Part shown: positions 36,468 to 46,068 of the stretch, piece after piece
Layout: every line of letters begins with the position of its first letter
How positions within the stretch are numbered: the stretch's first letter is position 1
Source: Rhodobacteraceae bacterium S2214
Lineage (GTDB): Bacteria; Pseudomonadota; Alphaproteobacteria; Rhodobacterales; Rhodobacteraceae
Assembly (NCBI GenBank): GCA_025141675.1
Contig: CP081161.1
Span: 1,896,001-1,960,000, forward strand
DNA: 64,000 nucleotides
Direction: 5' to 3'
Notes under the pieces: model-generated
Told to the model about the DNA's origin: nothing
The model's input: the letters and a program-made list of their open reading frames with translations, nothing else
The model's database searches: none
Made by a program: the position numbers and the translations under genes

Positions 36468-38627
36468 TTACGCCACAGCCGCGGCAAACGCGCTGCGGAA
36501 TGTTTCGGTCAACGCGGCCAATGGTGCGGATGCCGTGCCAAACGTCACGTCTGTCCCAGACGCCGTGCCGATCTGCGTAAGCGGGATGTCGGCTGTTTTC
36601 GCCGCTGCCGCCAATGCGGTTGCTTGTGCCGGAGTACACGCAATCAGGTAACGCGCTTGGTCTTCCCCGAACAGCGTTGCCGTGTCCGAAAGCGTCACGG
36701 TGATGCCAACGCCTGCCGCTTCTGCCAACTCAAATGCTGCCAGCGCCAGCCCGCCGTCGGACAGGTCTGTGCAACACGGGATGTTGGCGTGGTTTGCGCG
36801 AATAAAGTCGCCGTGCAGTTTTTCTTCTGCCAGATCAACCGCAGGTGCATCGCCTTCAACGCGGCCAAAAGCTTCGGCTAACAGTGCGGATTGCCCAAGA
36901 TGGCCTGATGTCGTGCCGAGCATCAACAAAACGTCGCCGTCCTGCATGGTGCCTGTAATCGCAAGGTCAGGTGTCGCGATCAAACCAACGGCGCCGATTG
37001 TCGGCGTTGGCAAAATGCCTGCGCCGTCGGTTTCGTTGTAAAGCGATACATTGCCGGACACGATGGGCATGTCGAGCGCAGAAACCGCTTCGCCGATACC
37101 TTTGATGGCCCCAACGAATTGGCCCATGATTTCAGGCTTTTCAGGGTTGCCGAAGTTCATGTTGTCGGTCGTCGCAAGCGGCGTCGCGCCCACAGATGTC
37201 AGGTTCCGGTACGCTTCTGCCACCGCTTGTTTACCGCCCTCAACAGGGTTCGCCTTGACGTAGCGCGGGGTCACGTCGGACGTGAATGCGATGGATTTTG
37301 GCGTGCCGTGCACGCGGACGATGCCGGACCCTGCACCTGGTGTGCGGGATGTATCGCCCATGACCTGCTGGTCGTACTGTTCATAAACCCACTGCTTGCC
37401 CGCGTAGTTCGGGCTGGAAATCAGCGCTGTCAGGCCTTCGATAGGGTCAATCGTCAATGCTTCATTGAAAGGCGTCGCCGCAGGCGTTTCCACCCAAGGG
37501 CGGTCGTATTCTGGGGCAGAGCCAGACAGGGTGGCCAGCGGCAGGTCGGCTTTAACTTCACCGTTATGCAAGATCAGGAACCGGTCTTCGGCGATGGTTT
37601 CACCGACGATAGCGAAATCCAGATCCCATTTGGTGAACACAGCACGGGCTTCGGCTTCAAGTTCCGGTTTCAGAACCATCAGCATGCGTTCTTGCGATTC
37701 CGACAGCATCATTTCGTAGGCAGTCATGTTTTCTTCACGCTGCGGTACGTCTTCGAGGTTCAGCTTGACGCCAAGGCCCCCTTTGTCGCCCATTTCCACA
37801 GCAGAACATGTCAGGCCAGCGGCCCCCATGTCCTGGATCGAAATCACAGCGCCAGTCGCCATCAATTCAAGCGTGGCTTCCATCAGGCGTTTTTCAGTGA
37901 ACGGGTCACCAACCTGTACGGTCGGGCGCTTTTCTTCGATCGTGTCGTCGAATTCGGCGGATGCCATCGTCGCGCCGCCAACACCGTCGCGACCTGTTTT
38001 CGCACCAAGGTACACAACAGGCATGCCAACACCGGATGCAGCGGAATAGAAAATCTTGTCAGTATCCGCGAGGCCAGCAGCAAACGCGTTCACAAGGCAG
38101 TTGCCATTATAAGACGGATCAAACCGGACTTCGCCGCCAACTGCAGGTACGCCAAAGCAGTTCCCGTAGCCACCAACGCCTGCCACGACGCCGTTGACCA
38201 ACGTGCGTGTTTTAGGGTGATCAGGCATCCCGAAGGACAGGGAGTTCATCGCCGCAATCGGACGTGCACCCATCGTGAACACATCACGTAGAATACCACC
38301 GACGCCGGTCGCAGCACCTTGGTAGGGTTCAATGTAAGACGGGTGGTTGTGGCTTTCCATTTTGAAGACCACACATTGGCCGTCGCCGATGTCGACAATG
38401 CCAGCGTTTTCGCCCGGTCCGCAGATCACTTGTGGACCTTCGGTTGGTAGGGTTCGCAGCCATTTCTTGGAAGACTTGTATGAACAATGCTCATTCCACA
38501 TTGCCGAAAAAATACCGAGTTCAGTGAAGGTCGGTTCGCGGCCGATGATTTCAAGAATACGGTCAAATTCGCTAGGCGACAGCCCGTGTGATGCGATCAA
38601 TTCGGATGTGATGGCTGGTTCGGTCAT
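36468..38627 (-). CDS. purL: Phosphoribosylformylglycinamidine synthase subunit PurL
   Basis: The ATP-dependent synthase subunit of the PurS-PurL-PurQ complex (fourth step of purine synthesis), 719 aa, the length of the short PurL type that needs separate PurQ and PurS, which are not in this window. Key blocks are [47 protein letters not shown] and the C-terminal [12 protein letters not shown]. The start at 38627 has AGGGGA before it; the longer frame to 38717 crosses a G8 tract region and is not preferred. A structured RNA candidate lies 150 bp upstream. Confidence 0.97.
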   Translation of the reverse strand: MTEPAITSELIASHGLSPSEFDRILEIIGREPTFTELGIFSAMWNEHCSYKSSKKWLRTLPTEGPQVICGPGENAGIVDIGDGQCVVFKMESHNHPSYIEPYQGAATGVGGILRDVFTMGARPIAAMNSLSFGMPDHPKTRTLVNGVVAGVGGYGNCFGVPAVGGEVRFDPSYNGNCLVNAFAAGLADTDKIFYSAASGVGMPVVYLGAKTGRDGVGGATMASAEFDDTIEEKRPTVQVGDPFTEKRLMEATLELMATGAVISIQDMGAAGLTCSAVEMGDKGGLGVKLNLEDVPQREENMTAYEMMLSESQERMLMVLKPELEAEARAVFTKWDLDFAIVGETIAEDRFLILHNGEVKADLPLATLSGSAPEYDRPWVETPAATPFNEALTIDPIEGLTALISSPNYAGKQWVYEQYDQQVMGDTSRTPGAGSGIVRVHGTPKSIAFTSDVTPRYVKANPVEGGKQAVAEAYRNLTSVGATPLATTDNMNFGNPEKPEIMGQFVGAIKGIGEAVSALDMPIVSGNVSLYNETDGAGILPTPTIGAVGLIATPDLAITGTMQDGDVLLMLGTTSGHLGQSALLAEAFGRVEGDAPAVDLAEEKLHGDFIRANHANIPCCTDLSDGGLALAAFELAEAAGVGITVTLSDTATLFGEDQARYLIACTPAQATALAAAAKTADIPLTQIGTASGTDVTFGTASAPLAALTETFRSAFAAAVA

Positions 38628-38775
38628 GTGGCAGTCCCCTGAGCTTTCGCGGCCTTTTAGACTGGCTTTGCTGGGGGGGGAAGTGCGAGAGGCGCTGTGC
38701 GCTGTGTTTTTGGTCAAAAACCTGTATCAGTGGATCGTTTTTGTGCAGGCGATGCGGCATTACTGCGCTTTGGGC

Positions 38776-38855
38776 AAAAAAAATGCCGGGCGCAAGGCCC
38801 GGCAAGTCCAACAGGGAGGTGAAGGAGACGAGCGCAAGAGCATCGTCGCCTTCGA
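38776..38855 (-). ncRNA. Candidate structured small RNA or purL leader/attenuator
   Basis: On the minus strand: a 10-pair hairpin with one internal mismatch (GAAGGxGACGA ... TCGTCxCCTTC, 38821-38853), a single-stranded CCUCCC stretch (38814-38819) resembling an anti-Shine-Dalgarno element, then a rho-independent terminator (TGCCGGGC/GCCCGGCA plus eight U's, ending 38776). A -35 TTGAAC and -10 TAAGTC with 17-bp spacing end about 6 bp before the first hairpin, so the predicted 5' end coincides with it. About 80 nt in total. Confidence 0.55.
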
Positions 38856-38860
38856 CACTT

Positions 38861-38889
38861 GACTTAGGAGCGGTATCTTCACCGTTCAA
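38861..38889 (-). promoter_or_regulatory. Predicted sigma-70 type promoter of the RNA candidate
   Basis: TTGAAC and TAAGTC separated by 17 bp on the minus strand. The -10 is a weak match, but the position fits the hairpin start. Confidence 0.4.
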
Positions 38890-39021
38890 GAAAATAATGC
38901 ATACACAATCGCATGTCCGCTATGCGTCAGATGCATAGCTTTGTGCGCGAGCTGCCCATTTTTTGGCTTAACAAATTGCGATTCAAGCACTTTTGGACAA
39001 ATTGTGCTTTCTGTTAATCCG

Positions 39022-39930
39022 TTATTCGGCTTTTACCGCATCCCGAATTTTCCGCCTGTGATCCATGATTTCGTCCTGAACGAAGTCCCGAAATGCGCTG
39101 ATCCGCTTGGATTGGCGCAATTCTTCGGGGTAGGCGAGGAAAACCGGGACTTCACCCGACTCAAGTTCAGGCAGGACGCGGATCAGGTCAGGAAAGTCTT
39201 CGACAAGGTAATCCGGCAGAACCCCAATCCCAAGGTTGTTAATCACACCTTGTAGTACACCGAAGTAGTTGTTCACGGTGAACAGGCTCGGGACATCATA
39301 GCTCATCAGGTGTTGAACGAGTGTAGACCCAGCGCTGACCTGTGCGGATGACAGGGACTGGCAAATCAAGCGGTGGTTGCCGATTTCCTCGATGTCCGTC
39401 ACCGCACCATGTTGATCAAGGTATGTCTGGGACGCGTAAAGGCGCATCCGCACGGACATCAATCGTTTGCGGATCAGATCGGCCTGTGACGGCTCTTTCA
39501 TGCGGATGGCAACGTCGGCTTCGCGCATAGGCAAGTCCAACACCCGTTCTTCGAGCATCAGGTCGATTTTAAGGTCCGGATATTGTTCGTAAAGTTTCGG
39601 CAGACGCGGCGCCAACCAAAGCGTGCCGAAGCCTGTTGTTGTCGTCACGCGCAATTCGCCGAACACTTCTTCTTCGGAATCGCGAATGCGCGCGGATGCC
39701 GCTTCCAGACGTTTGTTCATGGATTTGGTCGCGTCAAACAACAACTCACCCTGTTCGGTAAGAATCAGTCCGCGTGCGTGACGGTGAAAAAGGGTGGTGT
39801 TCAGGCTCTCTTCAAGCGCGCGCACCTGCCGCGATACCGCAGACTGCGACAAATGCAGTGTATCACCCGCATGTGTAAGTGACCCAGCGTCAGCCACTGC
39901 GTGAAATATTCTTAGCTTGTCCCAGTCCAT
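39022..39930 (-). CDS. LysR-family transcriptional regulator, divergent from ior
   Basis: A 302-aa LysR protein with HTH at ~20-40 (GSLTHAGDTLHLSQSAVSRQ) and effector domain starting at ELRVTTTTGFGTLWLAPRLP. It is divergent from the indolepyruvate oxidoreductase gene across 154 bp holding a perfect inverted repeat. Its C-terminal part (FTVNNYFGVLQGVINNLGIG) is well preserved. The likely target is the ior gene or itself. Confidence 0.92.
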   Translation of the reverse strand: MDWDKLRIFHAVADAGSLTHAGDTLHLSQSAVSRQVRALEESLNTTLFHRHARGLILTEQGELLFDATKSMNKRLEAASARIRDSEEEVFGELRVTTTTGFGTLWLAPRLPKLYEQYPDLKIDLMLEERVLDLPMREADVAIRMKEPSQADLIRKRLMSVRMRLYASQTYLDQHGAVTDIEEIGNHRLICQSLSSAQVSAGSTLVQHLMSYDVPSLFTVNNYFGVLQGVINNLGIGVLPDYLVEDFPDLIRVLPELESGEVPVFLAYPEELRQSKRISAFRDFVQDEIMDHRRKIRDAVKAE

Positions 39931-40030
39931 ATCTTCTTCCTGCGGCTGCGCGCCCGTGCTTGTTTGTATTATCCTTACGCTAACACGTTCTTAAGGTGCA
40001 ATTGCGCATTACGGGGAACTTTTTGCTTTG

Positions 40031-40051
40031 TAGGTCAGAAAGTATGACCTA
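40031..40051. promoter_or_regulatory. Perfect 7-7-7 inverted repeat upstream of ior
   Basis: TAGGTCA, seven spacer bases, TGACCTA, ending 33 bp before the start codon. It contains the LysR-type T-N11-A pattern, and the divergent LysR gene is the neighbour. Confidence 0.6.
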
Positions 40052-40084
40052 TTGTGGGGGTGTTATCCTATCGGGGAGGTGCAG

Positions 40085-43000
40085 ATGACACAGGGCCGCA
40101 TTACACTCAATGATCGTTACGATTTAACCAAGCGTCAGGTGCTGCTGAATGGCACACAGGCCCTTGTTCGCTTGATGCTGATGCAAAAAGCGCGTGACAA
40201 AGATGCTGGGCTGAATACAGCCGGATATGTCACTGGCTACCGCGGATCACCTCTGGGTGCTGTAGACATGCAGATGACCCGCGCCAGCAAAGTCTTGGGC
40301 GAGGCGGATGTGAAATTCCAACTCGGCCTGAACGAAGATCTGGCCGCAACTGCCCTTTGGGGTTCACAGCAGGCCGAACTGCGCGGTGAAGGCAAATTCG
40401 ACGGTGTATTTGGTCTCTGGTACGGCAAAGGCCCTGGTGTTGACCGGTCTGGCGATGTGATGCGCCACGCCAATATGGCCGGATCATCGCCGCATGGCGG
40501 TGTGATCATGGCGATGGGCGATGACCACACGGGCGAAAGTTCGACAACATTGCACCAAAGCGATTGGGCGATGCTGGACGCATATATGCCGATTGTCAGC
40601 CCTGCGGGTGTGCAGGAAATTCTTGATTACGGTGTCTACGCATGGGGGCTCAGCCGGTTTGCGGGTGTATGGGTCGGCTTGAAAACGATGAAAGACACGA
40701 TCGAGGTCACATCTGTTGTCGATGGTGATCCGGACCGCGTGAAGCTCGTCGAACCTGAATTTGATATGCCTGACGGTGGCTTGAACATCCGTCTAGTCGA
40801 TACCCCGCAATTGCAAGAAGCGCGGATGATCGACCACAAACGGTTCGCAGCCGAAGCGTACAGCCGCGCCAACAAAATGGATCAACGCAAGCTTGGCAAA
40901 GCAGGGGCCAAAATCGGCTTTGTCGCCGCCGGTAAGAACTATCTCGATCTGGTTCACGCGCTGAACTTGTTGGGCGTGGATGAAGCTGAAGCCGAACGTC
41001 TCGGCATCACCGTCTATAAAGTCGGGCAGGTTTGGCCGCTGGACATGCAAAGTTTCCACGACTTTGCCGAAGGTCTCGATCTGATTGTTGTTGTCGAAGA
41101 AAAACGCAAACTGATCGAAGTGCAGGTCAAAGAAGCGATCTTTGACGACCGCCAAGGCCGCCGCGTCTACGGCTGGCACAAAGGCGATGAACATTCCGAA
41201 GGTCGCCGTGAAGAGGTGTTCCCAACAAAGGCCGATCTGAACCCGATCTGGATTGCCGAAAAGATTGGCGGCATTCTGGTCGAAGAGGGCTGCGGGTCTT
41301 CCGCCGTGACTGGGGGTCTCGCGAAACTTGCCGAAGCCCGCAAAGCCGACAACCAGCCCGAAATCGCGGCGCGTTTGCCGTATTTCTGCTCGGGCTGTCC
41401 GCATAATTCATCCACCAAAGTACCGGACGGATCGCGCGCCTACGCGGGCATTGGCTGTCACTACATGGTGCAGTGGATGGACCGCGACACCGTTGGGTTC
41501 ACCCAGATGGGCGGCGAAGGCGCGAATTGGGTCGGCGAGGCCCCGTTCTCGACCACGGATCATGTGTTCCAGAACCTTGGTGACGGGACATACAACCATT
41601 CGGGCGTGCAGGCGATCCGCTTTGCACTGATGGCGAACACCAATATCACCTACAAAATCCTCTATAACGACGCGGTCGCGATGACCGGCGGGCAAGGCAA
41701 TGACGGTGGGCTTACGGCTGATCAGATTTGCCGCGAACTGGTCGCTATGGGCGTGCGCAATGTCGAAGTGGTCTACGACGAAAAGGAAGACGTGGACTTC
41801 GCGTATTTCCCGAAAGGCCTGACGATTTCCGAACGGTCCGAATTGCCCGCCGTGCAAGATCGGCTGCGGCAGGTGAAGGGCGTGTCGGCGATTGTCTACA
41901 TCCAGACATGTGCTGCTGAAAAACGGCGGCGGCGCAAGCGGGGCACATTCCCTGATCCGGACAAACGGGTGTTCATTAACACGGACGTTTGCGAAGGCTG
42001 CGGCGATTGCGGTGTGCAATCGAACTGCGTGTCGATCGTGCCCGTGGAAACCGAACTGGGCCGCAAACGGGCGATTGATCAGTCGTCCTGTAACAAAGAC
42101 TTTTCCTGCGTGAACGGCTTCTGTCCGTCCTTTGTGACGGTCGAAGGGGCGGTCGTGAAAAAGGCGGCAACGGCAAGCGTTGATTTGCCAGACATGCCTG
42201 ACCCTGCGCTGCCCGAGATTGATGGCACGCATAATGTCGTCATCACAGGCGTCGGCGGCACAGGCGTCGTGACCATCGGCGCTGTCATGGCGATGGCGGC
42301 CCATCTGGACGGCAAAGGTGCTGGCATGATGGAAATGGCTGGTCTCGCGCAAAAGGGCGGTGCGGTGCATATCCATTGTCGTTTGGCTGAAAACCCCGAT
42401 GACATCGCTGCAATCCGCGTGGCCATTGGTGAAGCACATACGCTGATCGGCGGTGATCTGGTGGTGTCGGCAGGTGCCAAAACGCTGGGCTTGATGAAGC
42501 AGGGCCAGACCGTGGGCGTCGTCAACAGCCACGAAATTATCACGGGCGATTTCACACGTGACACTGGCTTCAAACTGCCGACGGATCAGCTGAAACTGTC
42601 GCTAGAGGCGCGGTTGCAGGATCGTTTGGCGCTGTTTGATGCCTCTGACCTGGCGAAGGCCTTGATGGGCGACAGTATCTTCTCGAACATGATGATCTTC
42701 GGCGCGGTCTGGCAGATGGGCGGTATTCCGTTGTCCGGCGACGCGATCCGCGAAGCGATCACGCTGAACGGGGCCGCGGTTGAACGCAACCTGCATGCAT
42801 TCGAATTGGGCCGTTGGGCGTATTTGTATCCTGATCAGGCAGAACGGGTTTTGTCGCCAGCGGTTGTCGAAAAGCCCAAAACGCTGGATGAAAAAGTCGC
42901 ATTCCGTGCGGATCATTTGGTCGCCTATCAAGGCAAACGGCTGTCTAAGCGGTATCGCGCTTTAGTCGACGGAATAACCGATCCTGACATGAAGGCAGCG

Positions 43001-43501
43001 GTGGCTGAAGGCTATCATAAGCTGTTGTCATACAAGGACGAATACGAAGTCGCGCGATTGCTGCAAGATAGCCACGCGAAAGCGGCGGAAGCGTTTGATG
43101 GTGACGTGAAATTGACCTACCACCTTGCCCCGCCGATGCTGACAAAAACCGGTGCAGACGGGCGACCCGTCAAAAAGCAATACGGGGCGCGGATGGCGAA
43201 GATGTTCCCGCTTCTCGCCAAAATGAAGGGGCTGCGCGGTACGTGGTTCGACCCATTCGGGCGGACCGATGAACGGCGGATGGAACGGGCGCTGATCAAG
43301 GAATATGAGGCCGACATGGCTGATGTTCTTCGGACGATGCGCCCCGATACCAAAGCTGATGCGGTTGCTCTGGCGCGGTTGCCGCTCGATATTCGCGGCT
43401 TTGGTCCAGTGAAAGAAGCCAACGCACGCAAAGCCGCCAAAACTCGCGAAGTTTTGCTCGCGAACCTGTGTGCAACACCTGCGGCCGTGGCAGCAGAGTA
43501 G
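40085..43501 (+). CDS. Indolepyruvate:ferredoxin oxidoreductase, alpha-beta fusion
   Basis: A 1138-aa single-chain enzyme that oxidatively decarboxylates aryl (or other) 2-oxoacids to acyl-CoA, reducing ferredoxin. Domains in order: pyruvate-ferredoxin-like N-terminal TPP/pyrimidine part with GYRGSPLGAVD (~30-40), a central TPP domain with YFCSGCPHNSS and the Mg-TPP block NLGDGTYNHSG, a ferredoxin-like cluster region (CEGCGDC, then CVNGFCPSF), a gamma domain (VITGVGGTGVVTIGAV), and a C-terminal DUF6537-like part. Such fusions are common in alphaproteobacteria and function in aromatic or branched-chain amino acid breakdown. Ribosome-binding site GGGGAGG before 40085; a start at 40052 is less likely. 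Confidence 0.95.
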   Translation: MTQGRITLNDRYDLTKRQVLLNGTQALVRLMLMQKARDKDAGLNTAGYVTGYRGSPLGAVDMQMTRASKVLGEADVKFQLGLNEDLAATALWGSQQAELRGEGKFDGVFGLWYGKGPGVDRSGDVMRHANMAGSSPHGGVIMAMGDDHTGESSTTLHQSDWAMLDAYMPIVSPAGVQEILDYGVYAWGLSRFAGVWVGLKTMKDTIEVTSVVDGDPDRVKLVEPEFDMPDGGLNIRLVDTPQLQEARMIDHKRFAAEAYSRANKMDQRKLGKAGAKIGFVAAGKNYLDLVHALNLLGVDEAEAERLGITVYKVGQVWPLDMQSFHDFAEGLDLIVVVEEKRKLIEVQVKEAIFDDRQGRRVYGWHKGDEHSEGRREEVFPTKADLNPIWIAEKIGGILVEEGCGSSAVTGGLAKLAEARKADNQPEIAARLPYFCSGCPHNSSTKVPDGSRAYAGIGCHYMVQWMDRDTVGFTQMGGEGANWVGEAPFSTTDHVFQNLGDGTYNHSGVQAIRFALMANTNITYKILYNDAVAMTGGQGNDGGLTADQICRELVAMGVRNVEVVYDEKEDVDFAYFPKGLTISERSELPAVQDRLRQVKGVSAIVYIQTCAAEKRRRRKRGTFPDPDKRVFINTDVCEGCGDCGVQSNCVSIVPVETELGRKRAIDQSSCNKDFSCVNGFCPSFVTVEGAVVKKAATASVDLPDMPDPALPEIDGTHNVVITGVGGTGVVTIGAVMAMAAHLDGKGAGMMEMAGLAQKGGAVHIHCRLAENPDDIAAIRVAIGEAHTLIGGDLVVSAGAKTLGLMKQGQTVGVVNSHEIITGDFTRDTGFKLPTDQLKLSLEARLQDRLALFDASDLAKALMGDSIFSNMMIFGAVWQMGGIPLSGDAIREAITLNGAAVERNLHAFELGRWAYLYPDQAERVLSPAVVEKPKTLDEKVAFRADHLVAYQGKRLSKRYRALVDGITDPDMKAAVAEGYHKLLSYKDEYEVARLLQDSHAKAAEAFDGDVKLTYHLAPPMLTKTGADGRPVKKQYGARMAKMFPLLAKMKGLRGTWFDPFGRTDERRMERALIKEYEADMADVLRTMRPDTKADAVALARLPLDIRGFGPVKEANARKAAKTREVLLANLCATPAAVAAE

Positions 43502-43570
43502 ACGCAAAAGGACTTGTCATCGCGGTGTTACGATTTATCGGTAGCACCGCGTAAACGAAGAGGTCCTGTG

Positions 43571-44476
43571 ATGTCAAAACATCAAATCGCGCGCGATATT
43601 TCCTATGCGAGTTCGGCCAAAGGACGGGCTGGCAAAGTTCTTATCAGGACCATGGAAAATGCATCTGGTAGGTTGCGGCTGATCCGGCGCGCGCGCGGAT
43701 ATGATCACGACGTCGCACGGGGCGCTGATTTTTGGCATGTGATTACAAATCGTTACGGCCTGACGCTTGATATCATCGGCGGGTCCCTCGAGAATATCCC
43801 GCGCGATAGGCCCGTGATTGTTGTGGCCAACCATCCTTACGGCATTCTTGACGGACTGATGCTCGGCCGCATCCTGTCTGATCGGCGACAGGGTGATTTC
43901 CGCGTTTTGGCGCACCGGATTTTTCGCCGGTCTGCGGACTTGGAAAAGGTGATCCTGCCTGTGTCTTTTGATGAGACAAAAGAGGCCGCTAAACAGAACA
44001 TGCAAACCCGTAAAGATGCGCTTGATTATCTGGCGCAAGGCGGTGCTATCGGCATTTTCCCGGGGGGCACCGTTTCGACTTCAGCAAAACCTTTCGGCCG
44101 CCCCATGGACCCGACGTGGCGCAATTTCACGGCCAAGATGATTGCAAAATCGGATGCGGTTGTGGTGCCGATTTATTTCGAAGGACACAACAGCCGGTTG
44201 TTCCAATTAGCCAGCCATATCCACAATACGCTGCGCATGGGGCTGCTGATCCGCGAATTCCGTAACAAAATCAACGCACCTGTGCGTGTCGTCATTGGCG
44301 AACCGATTCCGCGACATGAAATCGACGCCCGCAAAAAAGACCCCAACGGCATGATGGATTTCTTGCGTCAGGCCACGTATGCTCTGTCCAGGGACCCGGT
44401 CGATCCAACCAGACTGGGCCATGAATTTGAGGCAAAGTATAAGGGGCGGTCAAATGGCAGTCGGGATATTCGATAG
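43571..44476 (+). CDS. Lysophospholipid-acyltransferase-like protein (PlsC family)
   Basis: A 301-aa membrane-associated acyltransferase. The catalytic motif reads NHPYGILDG (His with Asp six residues on, the HX5D variant), followed by a glycine block GIFPGGTVS that contacts the acyl acceptor, and a third block ([12 protein letters not shown]). This build is close to the OlsA/hemolysin-like acyltransferases with NHPxGxxDG; the acceptor lipid cannot be told. GAAGAGGT precedes ATG 43571. The 3' end overlaps murI by 23 bp. Confidence 0.88.
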   Translation: MSKHQIARDISYASSAKGRAGKVLIRTMENASGRLRLIRRARGYDHDVARGADFWHVITNRYGLTLDIIGGSLENIPRDRPVIVVANHPYGILDGLMLGRILSDRRQGDFRVLAHRIFRRSADLEKVILPVSFDETKEAAKQNMQTRKDALDYLAQGGAIGIFPGGTVSTSAKPFGRPMDPTWRNFTAKMIAKSDAVVVPIYFEGHNSRLFQLASHIHNTLRMGLLIREFRNKINAPVRVVIGEPIPRHEIDARKKDPNGMMDFLRQATYALSRDPVDPTRLGHEFEAKYKGRSNGSRDIR

Positions 44477-45272
44477 TGGTGTAGGGGGCTTAACGGTTCT
44501 GGATGCGGTGCAAGAACGCCTTCCGGACGTGCCGTTCGTGTATTTCGGTGATCACGCCCATGCGCCCTACGGTGTGCGCACCGATGACGATATCTACAAC
44601 CTGACGACACAAGCGGTCGAACGGCTATGGGATGCTGGCTGCGATCTGGTGATTTTGGCCTGTAACACGGCGTCTGCGGCGGCTTTGCGCCGGATGCAGG
44701 AAAGCTGGATTCCGAAAGAAAAGCGCGTCTTGGGCGTTTTCGTACCTTTGATCGAAGCCCTAACAGAACGCCAATGGGGCGATAATTCGCCGCCGCGCGA
44801 AGTAGATGTCAAACACGTGGCCTTGTTCGCGACCCCTGCAACGGTACGCAGCCGCGCGTTCCAGCGGGAGCTCGCGTTCCGTGCGATTGGTGTGGATGTC
44901 GAAGCGCAGGCCTGTGGTGGTGTCGTAGACGCAATCGAAGACGGCGATCTGATCTTGGCGGACGCATTGGTGCGCAGCCATGTTGATGCACTGACCCGTA
45001 AGATGCCGAAACCGGATGCCGCGATTTTGGGCTGCACTCATTATCCGTTGATGGCCGAGACATTTCAGGATGCATTGGGCGAAAACGTCAAAGTGTTCAG
45101 CCAAGCGAACCTCGTCGCGGAAAGCCTTGCAGACTACCTTGGGCGACGTCCAGAGATGATCGGGGCGGGAACAGATAGCCTGTTTTTAACGACTGGTGAT
45201 CCTAAGCGTGTGTCGCGCAATGCAACACAATTTCTGCGCAAAGAAATTACGTTTACAGCAGCTTACCCGTAG
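44454..45272 (+). CDS. murI: Glutamate racemase
   Basis: Supplies D-glutamate for peptidoglycan. It is 272 aa, with both catalytic Cys regions: [11 protein letters not shown] and LGCTHYPLM, and the N-terminal [13 protein letters not shown]. The start at 44454 has AAGGGG before it; the longer frame to 44379 runs over the acyltransferase gene. Translation is coupled to the acyltransferase by a 23-bp overlap. Confidence 0.95.
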   Translation: MAVGIFDSGVGGLTVLDAVQERLPDVPFVYFGDHAHAPYGVRTDDDIYNLTTQAVERLWDAGCDLVILACNTASAAALRRMQESWIPKEKRVLGVFVPLIEALTERQWGDNSPPREVDVKHVALFATPATVRSRAFQRELAFRAIGVDVEAQACGGVVDAIEDGDLILADALVRSHVDALTRKMPKPDAAILGCTHYPLMAETFQDALGENVKVFSQANLVAESLADYLGRRPEMIGAGTDSLFLTTGDPKRVSRNATQFLRKEITFTAAYP

Positions 45273-45324
45273 ACAACGACAGCCAATTACCAAATTCACG
45301 CCGCAGTCGTGCCCGAATTGGACG

Positions 45325-45339
45325 TTAACAAATCGTTAA
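45325..45339. promoter_or_regulatory. CtrA-type box upstream of the VPLPA-CTERM gene
   Basis: TTAA CAAATCG TTAA, an exact TTAA-N7-TTAA consensus, 24 bp before the start codon. CtrA is the master regulator of motility and gene transfer agents in this group. At this distance the site could overlap the -10 or the leader. Confidence 0.55.
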
Positions 45340-45362
45340 TGGACCAATAATGGATTCGATAA

Positions 45363-45995
45363 ATGCGTTTATTACGATTTTGCATGGCTGCGTTTCTGGG
45401 CACGGCTTCTTTAGGCCAAGCTGCAACCTTAAATGAATCCGATATCGCGGGCGGCTTTGGATCCTCGTTCAATTCCCCAACAGTTATTGGAAGTGACGTG
45501 ACGACAGTCACTGGCACGGTGTCTGCAGCGGATTTTGATTTTCTGCACTTCACGAGTCTCAGTGCGGGCGCGCAGACGTTGACGTTTAACTTCAACCTCG
45601 CAGACCCGAACGGGTTGTCTGGCTTTCAGAATGGTGGCGGGAGCGTTCGCATCAAAGAAACTGCCCCAGGCTGGGCGTATGATGGTAATCCGCTCAATCC
45701 GGCAGGCGGCAACGATTTTGATTTGTCCTTTGATCCGTTCAATGTCGCCGGCGCTGTCGTGTCACAAACCTTGTCTTATTCTCTTGGGGCTGGATACGCA
45801 GGCGGTGACCTGTACGTCAGCATCTTGCCGACATTCGCAAGCCAAGCGTTTTCCTTTGGCGTAATCGTACCGGGCAATTCGGCGTCAGTTGATCCGTCAC
45901 CAGTTCCGGTGCCTGCCGCTGGTTTGTTGCTGATCGGCGCGTTGGGTGGCATGGCTGCGTTACGACGTCGCAAGACAGCCCCACTTCTGGCCTGA
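45363..45995 (+). CDS. VPLPA-CTERM sorting domain protein
   Basis: A 210-aa exported protein: signal peptide (ends ~residue 20 before ATLNES), a beta-rich body (VTGTVSAADFDFLHFTSL, AQTLTFNFNLADPNG), and a C-terminal sorting tail PVPVPAAGLLLIGALGGM followed by AALRRRK, the VPLPA-CTERM pattern recognised by an exosortase. The product is thus likely processed and placed on the surface or in an extracellular matrix. The exosortase gene is not in this window. An exact CtrA-type box lies just upstream. Ligand unknown; the domain could resemble DVUA0089-type. Confidence 0.88.
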   Translation: MRLLRFCMAAFLGTASLGQAATLNESDIAGGFGSSFNSPTVIGSDVTTVTGTVSAADFDFLHFTSLSAGAQTLTFNFNLADPNGLSGFQNGGGSVRIKETAPGWAYDGNPLNPAGGNDFDLSFDPFNVAGAVVSQTLSYSLGAGYAGGDLYVSILPTFASQAFSFGVIVPGNSASVDPSPVPVPAAGLLLIGALGGMAALRRRKTAPLLA

Positions 45996-46068
45996 TCGCG
46001 GCTGCGTGACTTGCATCTGCCGTGTGTCCACGCCACATAACGTAGGACCACAGCAATAGGGCAGGCCG

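Larger units (their letters stand above)
38628..39021. other. 394-bp intergenic region with a structured RNA candidate
   Basis: Between purL and the LysR gene. It contains an eight-G run (38673-38680), a candidate small RNA or purL leader with terminator (38776-38855), a matching -10/-35 pair (38861-38889), and an AT-rich stretch without recognisable sites (38890-39021). Confidence 0.6.

Noticed and set aside
37119-38291. 390-codon plus-strand frame opposite purL
   Set aside because: Antisense to purL, Arg/His-rich shadow composition, no known motif.
41408-42532. 374-codon minus-strand frame inside the indolepyruvate oxidoreductase gene
   Set aside because: Shadow frame; sense-strand protein carries all motifs.
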